DNA from: Sterolibacterium sp964500605 | Lineage (GTDB): Bacteria > Pseudomonadota > Gammaproteobacteria > Burkholderiales > Rhodocyclaceae | Direction: 5' to 3' | Assembly (NCBI GenBank): GCA_964500605.1 | Contig: CAZCOS010000028.1 | Span: 1-25,698, forward strand | Length of the DNA: 25,698 nucleotides | Translations under genes and position numbers: made by a program | Part shown: one piece after another, positions 12,620-19,715 of the stretch | Layout of the letters: each line of letters opens with the position of its first letter | How positions within the stretch are numbered: the first letter of the stretch is position 1 | Notes under the pieces: generated by a model | What the model saw: the letters and a program-made list of their open reading frames with translations, nothing else | What the model was told of the DNA's origin: nothing | The model's database searches: none

Positions 12620-15097
12620 ATGACCGAAAATACCCCTCCTCAAGCCGACAACGATAGTTATAACGAAGATTCTATCCAGCAACTCGAAGGTCTCGAGGCC
12701 GTTCGCAAAAGGCCGGGAATGTACATCGGCGACACCTCTGACGGCACGGGGCTGCATCACATGGTGTTCGAAGTCGTGGATAACGCGATTGACGAGGCCC
12801 TGGCCGGGTATTGCGACGATATTGTCATTACCATTCATTCAGACAACTCGATTTCCGTCATCGACAACGGGCGCGGGATTCCGGTCGGCATCAAGTTTAA
12901 CGACAAGCACGAACCTCGGCGTTCGGCGGCTGAAATCGCCTTGACGGGTCTGCACTCCGGCGGAAAGTTCAATCAGAATTCTTACAAAGTTTCCGGCGGT
13001 CTGCATGGTGTTGGGGTTTCCTGCGTCAATGCCTTGTCAAAATGGTTGCGTCTAACCATCCGCCGGGAGGGTCAAAAACATTTCATCGAATTCAATCAGG
13101 GACAAGTGATCGATCGCGTCATCGAAATCCGTGATGGCGTTGAAATTTCGCCGCTCAAAGTACTGGGTGAAGCCAAAGGCCATGGCACGGAAGTTCATTT
13201 TCTGGCCGATGAAAGCATATTCGGCAATATCGAATTCCATTACGATATCCTTGCAAAGCGTTTGAGAGAGCTGTCTTTTCTCAATAATGGTGTCAAGATC
13301 AAGCTGATCGACCAGCGTGCAGGAAGGGAAGAAGATTTCGCCTTTTCCGGTGGGGTTAAAGGCTTTGTCGATTACATCAATCGCAGCAAGACCATCCTGC
13401 ATCCCACGGTTTTCTATGCTAGTGGTGAATCAAATTTGCCAAACGGAGGCAGCATCGGCGTTGAAGTCGCCATGCAATGGAACGACGCTTACTCCGAACA
13501 AGTGTTGTGCTTCACCAATAATATTCCGCAGGCGGATGGTGGAACGCACATGACCGGGCTTCGGCAGGCCATGACACGCGTCATCAACAAATACATCGAA
13601 GAAAACGAAATTGCCAAGAAAGCCAAGGTGGAAATCAGCGGCGATGACATGCGCGAAGGACTGGCCTGTGTGCTGTCCGTCAAAATGCCGGATCCAAAAT
13701 TCGCTTCACAAACCAAGATGAAGCTGGTTTCCTCCGAAGCACAGCCAGCTGTTCAGGAAGTGGTTGCGGCCAAGCTGGCCGAATTCCTGCTTGAACGGCC
13801 AGGGGACGCCAAGATCATAACCGGCAAGATCGTCGAAGCTGCCCGTGCGCGGGAAGCAGCCCGCAAGGCGCGCGAGCTCACCCGCCGCAAAGGGGTGCTC
13901 GACAACATCGGTTTGCCAGGCAAACTGGCAGACTGCCAGGAAAAAGACCCGGCCTTGTGCGAGCTGTATATCGTCGAAGGAGATTCCGCCGGCGGTTCAG
14001 CCAAACAAGGGCGTGATCGCAAATTCCAGGCCATTCTTCCGCTGCGTGGCAAAGTGCTCAACGTGGAAAAAGCGCGTTTCGACAAGCTCATCTCCAGCGA
14101 ACAGATCGTCACCCTCGTCACTGCCTTGGGGACGAGTATTGGCGCACAGGAATTCGACATTGCGAAGCTACGGTACCACCGCATCATTATCATGACCGAT
14201 GCGGACGTCGACGGCGCGCATATTCGCACCCTGCTGCTCACTTTCTTCTATCGTCAGATGCCCGAACTTGTCGAACGGGGGCACATTTACATCGCTCAAC
14301 CGCCGCTTTACAAGATCAAGCATGGCAAGAACGAGCTGTACATCAAAGACGATCAGGCATTAAGTCAGCACATGCTCACTCTTGCGCTGGATGGCGCACA
14401 GCTTACGCCAAAAGCCGGTGCATCCGGCATTGAAGGCAATGCGCTGAACGAACTGGCCCGAAGCTATCTCTTGTCCGAAGCCGTGGTGCGACGCGTGGGT
14501 GATTTCATCGACGGTGAAGTCTTGCAGATCATGCTGGCACATAATCTTTCGGTCGATATCCACAACGAAGCAGCCGCCAATGAATCCGTCGAACGGCTCG
14601 CACCTTACCTTCCGCCAGAAATCAGGGTCGTGGCCCGTTTGAATGAAAAAACGGAACGCTGGCAACTGGATATCGAACGTATGCGCCACGGAAATTTGCG
14701 ACTGGGGACCATCGATGAAGAATTCCTTCATTCTGGTGATTACCAGCAGATACGCCGTAGCGCATCCATGATTGCCGGGCTCATTGGAGAAGGTGCAAGC
14801 ATCCGTCGGGGTGAAAAATCACAAGCCGTCACCAGCTTTGCGGCGGCCATCAACTGGCTGTTTGCTGAAGCGGATCGGGGTTTGAGCAAGCAGCGTTATA
14901 AAGGTCTGGGTGAAATGAATCCCGAGCAGCTTTGGGAAACCACCATGGATCCTGCAGTGCGCCGTTTGCTCAAAGTACAGATCGACGACGCGATTGCCGC
15001 AGATGAAATTTTCACGACTCTCATGGGCGATGAAGTAGAACCGCGCAGGGCATTTATTGAAACTCATGCTCTCCAAGCCAGGAACATTGACGTTTGA
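12620..15097 (+). CDS. gyrB: DNA gyrase subunit B
   Basis: GyrB is the ATPase and TOPRIM subunit of gyrase, which introduces negative supercoils. The 825-residue protein has the GHKL ATP site (RKRPGMYIGDTSD about 29-41, VVDNAIDEA 52-60, IDNGRGIPVG 81-90 and GGLHGVGVSCVNALS 126-140). The TOPRIM domain has EGDSAGGSA (453-461) and the metal-binding DADVDG (527-532). It ends with RYKGLGEMNPEQLWETTMDP in the tail that contacts GyrA. Length and the roughly 165-residue insertion after the TOPRIM core (about 560-735) are those of Gram-negative GyrB, not ParE. GGAA lies 5-6 nt before the ATG. This is the last gene of the dnaA-dnaN-gyrB origin block. Confidence 0.98.
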   Translation: MTENTPPQADNDSYNEDSIQQLEGLEAVRKRPGMYIGDTSDGTGLHHMVFEVVDNAIDEALAGYCDDIVITIHSDNSISVIDNGRGIPVGIKFNDKHEPRRSAAEIALTGLHSGGKFNQNSYKVSGGLHGVGVSCVNALSKWLRLTIRREGQKHFIEFNQGQVIDRVIEIRDGVEISPLKVLGEAKGHGTEVHFLADESIFGNIEFHYDILAKRLRELSFLNNGVKIKLIDQRAGREEDFAFSGGVKGFVDYINRSKTILHPTVFYASGESNLPNGGSIGVEVAMQWNDAYSEQVLCFTNNIPQADGGTHMTGLRQAMTRVINKYIEENEIAKKAKVEISGDDMREGLACVLSVKMPDPKFASQTKMKLVSSEAQPAVQEVVAAKLAEFLLERPGDAKIITGKIVEAARAREAARKARELTRRKGVLDNIGLPGKLADCQEKDPALCELYIVEGDSAGGSAKQGRDRKFQAILPLRGKVLNVEKARFDKLISSEQIVTLVTALGTSIGAQEFDIAKLRYHRIIIMTDADVDGAHIRTLLLTFFYRQMPELVERGHIYIAQPPLYKIKHGKNELYIKDDQALSQHMLTLALDGAQLTPKAGASGIEGNALNELARSYLLSEAVVRRVGDFIDGEVLQIMLAHNLSVDIHNEAAANESVERLAPYLPPEIRVVARLNEKTERWQLDIERMRHGNLRLGTIDEEFLHSGDYQQIRRSASMIAGLIGEGASIRRGEKSQAVTSFAAAINWLFAEADRGLSKQRYKGLGEMNPEQLWETTMDPAVRRLLKVQIDDAIAADEIFTTLMGDEVEPRRAFIETHALQARNIDV

Positions 15098-15240
15098 AAC
15101 ACACGCAAAAGCTTTGAAAATTCACATGGGCTCAGAAAAATTACAGGGCCGGAAATTCTCCGTGCAATAATCAACCGGCTTATCCCTCATTGAGCAATTC
15201 AATGAGGGACGATTCGAACAATTTTGGAGGTAAGCTTCAA
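15098..15240. promoter_or_regulatory. gyrB-downstream leader with possible extended -10 promoter
   Basis: In this 143-bp gap a possible sigma70 promoter is TTACAG (15141-15146), followed at 18-19 bp by the extended -10 TGCAATAAT (15163-15171). It would start transcription just before the palindrome at 15183-15209. A perfect inverted repeat and a strong ribosome site (GGAGG, 15226-15230) follow. The promoter call is tentative. Confidence 0.35.
15183..15209. repeat. Perfect 11-bp inverted repeat (hairpin or operator)
   Basis: TCCCTCATTGA (15183-15193) and TCAATGAGGGA (15199-15209) are exact reverse complements separated by GCAAT. No T-run follows, which argues against a simple intrinsic terminator. 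Placement between a possible -10 box and the ribosome site of the next gene suits an operator for a dimeric repressor (TetR/GntR size) or an mRNA hairpin. Confidence 0.7.
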
Positions 15241-16317
15241 ATGGCAGGCGATTTCAACAAAACAACCGATCTGGGCCATGTTCTGGTGACCGGAGGTTCA
15301 GGATTCGTCGGGTGCAATTTCGTCAAGACCCTACTTGCAAAGGGTTACAAAGTTCGCAGTTTTGATCTCGCACCTTCTCCCTTGCCAGCTCAGGATAATC
15401 TGGAAGTCATTCAGGGCAATATTTGCGATCAAGCCCTCGTTAAGAAAGCCGTTGAAGGTATCGACACCATCTTTCACACGGCTGCCATCATTGAATTGAA
15501 GGGGGGGAGTGCCGTCACTCAGGAATATCGTGACCGTTCCTACGCTATCAATGTTGAAGCAACCAAATACCTTCTTCAAACGAGCCGTGCTACTGGCACG
15601 AAACGTTTTGTCTATACGGCCAGCAACAGCGTCGTAATTGGCGGGCAACCCATCGTCAATGGCGATGAAACCCTCCCCTACACGGACCGTTTCAACGATC
15701 TTTACACCGAAACCAAGGTTGTGGCTGAAAAATGGGTTCTGGAACAAAATGGTCAGCAAGGCATGTTGACTTGCTCCATTCGCCCCAGCGGAATCTGGGG
15801 GCCGGGTGATCAAACCATGTTCCGCCACATGTTCAACCAGATGATCGCCGGTCTGCTGCAAGCCCAGGTGGGCTCCGGAAAAGCACGTCTGGACAATAGT
15901 TACGTCCATAACCTTGTACATGGTCAAATCCTCGCGGCGCAACATCTCGTCGAGGGCGGAACCTCTCCTGGCCAGGCTTATTTCATCAATGACGGCGAGC
16001 CGATCAATATGTTTGCCTTCTCCAAGCCTATTATCGAAGCCGTCGGCTACCCTTTCCCGAAGATGCGAGTTCCCGCCGCTTTGGTCAAGGCCATCATGGC
16101 ATTCTGGCAAATGCTGCATTTCAAGTTTGGCATCCAGGAGCCTCCGGTTCCTCCTCTTGCGGTCGAACGGATTGCCATCGACAACTTTTTCAGCATCGCC
16201 AAAGCCCGGCGTGAGCTGGGTTATGAACCGCTCTACAACACCGAGCAGGGAATGAAGGAATGCATCCCCTACTACCAGGAAATGTATAAGAAGATGAAAC
16301 AAGCGGCTGGAAAATAA
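15241..16317 (+). CDS. 3-beta-hydroxysteroid dehydrogenase/isomerase-type NAD(P)-dependent SDR
   Basis: This is an extended short-chain dehydrogenase of the 3beta-HSD family. Such enzymes oxidise a 3beta-hydroxyl on a sterol and may isomerise the delta5 bond. The 358-residue protein shows the Rossmann motif TGGSGFVG (17-24), an Asp after beta2 (SFDLAP) that favours NAD+, YTASNS (125-130) and catalytic Tyr155/Lys159 in YTETK. It also has RPSGIWGPGD (181-190) and a YVHNLVHGQILAA segment like that of vertebrate and mycobacterial 3beta-HSD. The ATG at 15241 has GGAGG 10 nt upstream; an upstream in-frame TTG would run through the palindrome and is unlikely. It resembles what I know of AcmA, the cholesterol dehydrogenase of Sterolibacterium, but I could not align them. 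Sugar epimerase is the alternative and fits less well. Confidence 0.8.
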   Translation: MAGDFNKTTDLGHVLVTGGSGFVGCNFVKTLLAKGYKVRSFDLAPSPLPAQDNLEVIQGNICDQALVKKAVEGIDTIFHTAAIIELKGGSAVTQEYRDRSYAINVEATKYLLQTSRATGTKRFVYTASNSVVIGGQPIVNGDETLPYTDRFNDLYTETKVVAEKWVLEQNGQQGMLTCSIRPSGIWGPGDQTMFRHMFNQMIAGLLQAQVGSGKARLDNSYVHNLVHGQILAAQHLVEGGTSPGQAYFINDGEPINMFAFSKPIIEAVGYPFPKMRVPAALVKAIMAFWQMLHFKFGIQEPPVPPLAVERIAIDNFFSIAKARRELGYEPLYNTEQGMKECIPYYQEMYKKMKQAAGK

Positions 16318-16370
16318 GAAGTCAGCAAGCCACCAAAACTGCCACGATCCTGCTCCGGAGAAATCCCATC

Positions 16371-17477
16371 ATGTTCGGACGAAAAACCAGACTCGCCCTT
16401 TTGGCCGCACAAGAAGAAAACACCCGCCTCAAACAGCGTCTACAGGAGCTCGAAGAGCAGTTAAGCAGTAGTCAACGCACCATCGAGATCACGCGTGAAG
16501 ATTGCAATCACTGTTCCAGCAAGAAGAGTTTGCTGGAAGGCGTTGTCGCCAATCTCGAACATTTCAGCGAAAGCATTTCAGGCATTCAAACCTCCTTTTC
16601 AAAGCTCTCCCATCATCTGGCCGATGACCGTACCTCGGCCCAGACTGCTGCAGACGAATCGAGCAGCAACCGGGATGCACTCAACAAGATTGCCAGCAAT
16701 TTTGAGCTCATGTCAGGTCGCATTCGTGCGGCTGGCGAAAGTGTCGCAGGGCTCTCCCGACGTGCTGGTGAAATTGGCGGCATCGTTCAGCTCATTCGTG
16801 AAATCGCGGAACAAACCAATCTTCTGGCCCTGAACGCCGCAATCGAAGCCGCACGGGCGGGTGAAACGGGCCGAGGTTTTGCCGTGGTGGCGGACGAAGT
16901 CCGAAAATTGGCCGAGCGAACCGCCAAAGCGACGGCCGAGATTGGTCAGCTCGTCAGCGGCATTCAGGAAGAAACCGGCAAGGCCAGCGAAATCATGGAA
17001 CTGGGTGCGGGGGATGCCGCCTCTCACAGCAGCGATAGTGCTGACGCTGTTCAAGGGATGGAGCGACTGCTCGATCTGGCTGGAAAAATGCAAACCAGCA
17101 TTCTTTCATCTTCCCATCTGGCCAATGTTGAAGTTGCCAACCTTCAGGAGCTTTGGCTGAAACTGGAGGTGTACAAGGTACTGCTGGGTATTTCCGATCT
17201 TCGTGTGGAAGATATTCCAACAGAAACCCAGTGTCTGCTGGGACAGTGGTATTACGGCGGAGAAGGCCAGGAAAAATTTTCTCGGTTGGCTGGTTTCCGC
17301 GAAATGGAAACACCACACAAAGCCGTGCACGATTACGCACGTCGGGCTGTGAGCAGTTATCGTCAGGGGGATAACGCTGCTGCCCTGGAGGCCCTGACGC
17401 AAATGGAACTCTCCAACATCAAGGTCATGCGTGGCCTGTCTCAGATGCTTGATCTTTACGCAGAAAAAAATTCCTGA
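16371..17477 (+). CDS. Soluble methyl-accepting chemotaxis protein with C-terminal CZB domain
   Basis: This is a cytoplasmic chemoreceptor that would signal through CheW/CheA. In the 368-residue protein, an N-terminal coiled coil (about 12-40) leads to CNHC (Cys45, Cys48). The signalling hairpin follows, with its tip at EIAEQTNLLALNAAIEAARA (144-163) and then GRGFAVVADEVRKLAERT. There is no transmembrane segment or periplasmic domain. The C-terminus (about 245-365) is a CZB zinc-binding domain with CLLGQWYYGGEG (Cys288) and HKAVH (His316, His320). The first zinc ligand, normally a His in the helix before LW, appears to be Gln259. CZB receptors such as TlpD sense oxidants, HOCl or zinc. GGAG lies 11 nt before the ATG. 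It lies 53 bp after the steroid dehydrogenase gene in the same direction, so co-transcription is plausible. Confidence 0.9.
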   Translation: MFGRKTRLALLAAQEENTRLKQRLQELEEQLSSSQRTIEITREDCNHCSSKKSLLEGVVANLEHFSESISGIQTSFSKLSHHLADDRTSAQTAADESSSNRDALNKIASNFELMSGRIRAAGESVAGLSRRAGEIGGIVQLIREIAEQTNLLALNAAIEAARAGETGRGFAVVADEVRKLAERTAKATAEIGQLVSGIQEETGKASEIMELGAGDAASHSSDSADAVQGMERLLDLAGKMQTSILSSSHLANVEVANLQELWLKLEVYKVLLGISDLRVEDIPTETQCLLGQWYYGGEGQEKFSRLAGFREMETPHKAVHDYARRAVSSYRQGDNAAALEALTQMELSNIKVMRGLSQMLDLYAEKNS

Positions 17478-17488
17478 ATATTTCCTGC

Positions 17489-17521
17489 CCAGAAGGGATG
17501 AAAATGGCTTCATCCTTCTGG
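17489..17521. terminator. Bidirectional hairpin between convergent genes
   Basis: CCAGAAGGGATGAA (17489-17502) pairs with TTCATCCTTCTGG (17509-17521) with one bulged G and a 6-nt loop. It lies between the stop of the chemoreceptor gene (17477) and that of the convergent lipoprotein gene (17556). There is no strong U-tract on either side, but position and stem strength suit a shared terminator. Confidence 0.6.
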
Positions 17522-17555
17522 CTGGAAAATAAACCGACGGGTAGTCTTGGCAGAC

Positions 17556-18776
17556 TCACATCCAGCCGCGATCCCGCAGTTTCGACAGGACGAAATCGGC
17601 CATCAGACTGTGGGTATAAGGCGTCGGATGGACCGTGTCGGCAAAGGCATAACGGCTGACATCCCCGGCAACGACATTCGCGGGGCTACAGGTGATGGAA
17701 GAACCCAGCAGATTCGGAACGGGTCGGGTCAGATCGCAGGCCGTATCCGTGAAATTGCTGAATCCGTAAGCAGAGGGATTGGCCGCCCAAGATCCAAACA
17801 GGCCAAACACATCCACCAGCATGACCGAATCCGCAGAAGCTGCACTCAAACCGGCGGAAAGCTGATTGTTGAAAGCAGTGACCATACTGCTTGCCGCATT
17901 TTGAATCACCGCGGAGCGGCCCTTCATCGAAGGCGATTTACTCACATCCGGCAGATTCAGTACAACAACACGTTTTGCCCCCTTATTGACGATTTGCTGA
18001 TGGACCAATGCGGCCAGCTCCCGTCCTGCCTGCTCCATCGCCGCCACACGCGCAGGTGCCAGGCGTGTCACCGCATGATCGATGGCTCCGGGAATACAGT
18101 TTCCGGCGGTTTCATCCACTGGAATACAAGCACCGCTGGCAATATCCGTTGCAATCTGCTGCCGCAGGTTAGCGGCGACTTCTGCCGTCATGGCATCGCT
18201 TTGCCAGAGCAGATCGTTTCCACCGGCAAAGACAAAGACGATTTCCTGGCCGGAAAAATGGCCATTAGTACGTTGCAGGTGTCGGCTGATCTGGGATGCA
18301 ACCGGAACCGTCAGATAGCCCAGCTCAGGTTCAATGGCTTTATTGTGCGGGCCGACGGGATCCGTGACGCGTGAGCCGCCTTGTGCGTAATTGGTGCAGG
18401 CCAGATGATCGGTCAGGGGGGCAGAAAGACCTTGGGCAGGGTCACCTTCCAGACCGGTTTGGGCCGGACAAGGCGCGGGCAAGGATAAGCCGATGGCAAC
18501 GCGTTCGGCCCAGGTCTGGGGGCTGGCTGGCACACTATTGACTGTGAATTTACCGCCATGGGCAGCCGCAATGGCTCCGACGGCATAGCTGCCGGAATCG
18601 GAAAGACTGTCGCCGAAAACCACTTGCTGACGGTAGGAAATCGGCCCTGAATCATCGTCACCCAGACAGCCGCTCAAGAGGCTGGCGGCGAAAATACAGG
18701 ATGCGAATTGCAGGGGACGCGAAATCCGACGAAAAGGAAGGGCGGTGTGGAGCGAGGGAGAAAGACCGCGATACAT
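17556..18776 (-). CDS. GDSL/SGNH-family esterase, predicted outer-membrane lipoprotein
   Basis: This is a secreted ester hydrolase of unknown substrate (406 residues). The start ATG at 18776 has AAGGAG 7 nt upstream. It gives a basic N-terminus, a hydrophobic stretch and the lipobox LSGC with Cys37, so a lipoprotein signal peptide. Leu at +2 favours outer-membrane sorting. SGNH blocks are all present: VVFGDSLSDSGSY with nucleophile Ser57, the block II Gly in YAQGGS (about 133), FAGGND with Asn187, and DTVHPTPYTH with Asp380 and His383. Several cysteines (103, 127, 217, 227, 347, 363) may form disulfides. It resembles extracellular GDSL lipases/acyltransferases, but no autotransporter domain follows. 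It lies 59 bp after the SPFH gene, same strand. Confidence 0.88.
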   Translation of the reverse strand: MYRGLSPSLHTALPFRRISRPLQFASCIFAASLLSGCLGDDDSGPISYRQQVVFGDSLSDSGSYAVGAIAAAHGGKFTVNSVPASPQTWAERVAIGLSLPAPCPAQTGLEGDPAQGLSAPLTDHLACTNYAQGGSRVTDPVGPHNKAIEPELGYLTVPVASQISRHLQRTNGHFSGQEIVFVFAGGNDLLWQSDAMTAEVAANLRQQIATDIASGACIPVDETAGNCIPGAIDHAVTRLAPARVAAMEQAGRELAALVHQQIVNKGAKRVVVLNLPDVSKSPSMKGRSAVIQNAASSMVTAFNNQLSAGLSAASADSVMLVDVFGLFGSWAANPSAYGFSNFTDTACDLTRPVPNLLGSSITCSPANVVAGDVSRYAFADTVHPTPYTHSLMADFVLSKLRDRGWM

Positions 18777-18835
18777 GAGGACACTCCTTGAAGTTTTATA
18801 GGAAAATACTGTAAAAACCACGTTAATAACGAAAG

Positions 18836-19666
18836 TTAGTCCTTGCCCACATTGATAAAGGGGATGGTGCCGCCCGTGACATTGGGCAATACGCCGTTCC
18901 ATTTTTCGATGGCTTTGCGCTGATTTTCGATTTCGCGCAGACGGATCAGCTCCGCCGTGACCTGTTGCTTTTGCAAGGCCAGAGATTCTGCTTCCGCCTT
19001 GGCTGAGGCGACTTTTTGTTCCGCTTCTACCTTGATGCGGGCCAGATCGCGTTCCGCCTTGAGTTTCAGTTGTTCGGCGGTCGTCTTGGCTTCGATGGCC
19101 TCGTTGAAGCTCTTGGAGAAGGAGAAATTGATGATGGAAAATTCATCAACCGTGACACCATGCTTCATCAAGCGTTCTGACAGTAAGGATTTGATGCGGT
19201 CGCGAACTTCGGGGCGTTTTGAAATCAGCTCTTCCGCCGTGTATTGTGCCGTTGCCGCCTTCACGGCTTCCTGCACGGCTGGAAGGATGATGCGATCGCC
19301 CACCGACTGCCCCAGCTCGCGGAAAACCGTCACGACCTGATCGGGCTGGATGTGGTAATTCAGGGCAACCGTGGTGTGCACGGATTGCATGTCTTTCGAA
19401 GCCGCATCGCCGTTGCCTTCGCCCTTCTGGATACGGACATCCATCAGATGCATGGTCTGGATCGCCGGGAGGACGAAGTGAATCCCCTCGCCATAAACCT
19501 CGTCGGAAATTTTGCCGAAGGTGGTCAGAACGCCTCTCGTGCCTGGCTCGACGATGGCGAATGGCGCGAGCCAGTACAGAAAGATCAAAAAAGCGATGGC
19601 CAGAAAAGTCTTGCGGCCAAAGCCGCCCGATGTCGCCGCATTGACTGCAGAAATATTGATCGCCAT
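18836..19666 (-). CDS. SPFH/prohibitin-family membrane protein
   Basis: This is a 276-residue membrane-anchored SPFH-domain protein, related to prohibitins and to HflK/HflC, which form ring or microdomain scaffolds that often restrain the FtsH protease. A single transmembrane helix (about 20-38) is followed by VEPGTRGVLTTFGKI at the start of the SPFH domain (about 39-190). Next comes a long charged coiled coil rich in Ala/Glu/Lys (about 192-250), then a short C-terminal tail. The ATG at 19666 has GAGAGGAA upstream; an in-frame TTG five codons earlier is less likely. It stands alone rather than as an hflK-hflC pair, so I call it prohibitin-like. It lies 49 bp after the radical SAM gene, same strand. 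Confidence 0.9.
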   Translation of the reverse strand: MAINISAVNAATSGGFGRKTFLAIAFLIFLYWLAPFAIVEPGTRGVLTTFGKISDEVYGEGIHFVLPAIQTMHLMDVRIQKGEGNGDAASKDMQSVHTTVALNYHIQPDQVVTVFRELGQSVGDRIILPAVQEAVKAATAQYTAEELISKRPEVRDRIKSLLSERLMKHGVTVDEFSIINFSFSKSFNEAIEAKTTAEQLKLKAERDLARIKVEAEQKVASAKAEAESLALQKQQVTAELIRLREIENQRKAIEKWNGVLPNVTGGTIPFINVGKD

Positions 19667-19715
19667 GGTGTTTCCTCTCAAGAACCCGGGGCGGCCATAT
19701 TAGCACCTGCCATGC

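Noticed and set aside
15190..15240. Upstream TTG start extending the steroid dehydrogenase by 17 residues
   Set aside because: It begins inside the palindrome with no ribosome site, whereas the ATG at 15241 has GGAGG at good spacing.
15331..16302. 323-codon open frame antisense to the steroid dehydrogenase
   Set aside because: It is the mirror frame of a well-supported SDR gene. It has no ribosome site and no recognisable motif.
17547..18374. 275-codon plus-strand frame opposite the GDSL lipoprotein
   Set aside because: The SGNH motifs and lipobox on the minus strand are decisive; this is a shadow.
18777..18902. 42-residue N-terminal extension of the GDSL lipoprotein
   Set aside because: It would bury the lipoprotein signal peptide and overlap the SPFH gene; the ATG at 18776 has AAGGAG.
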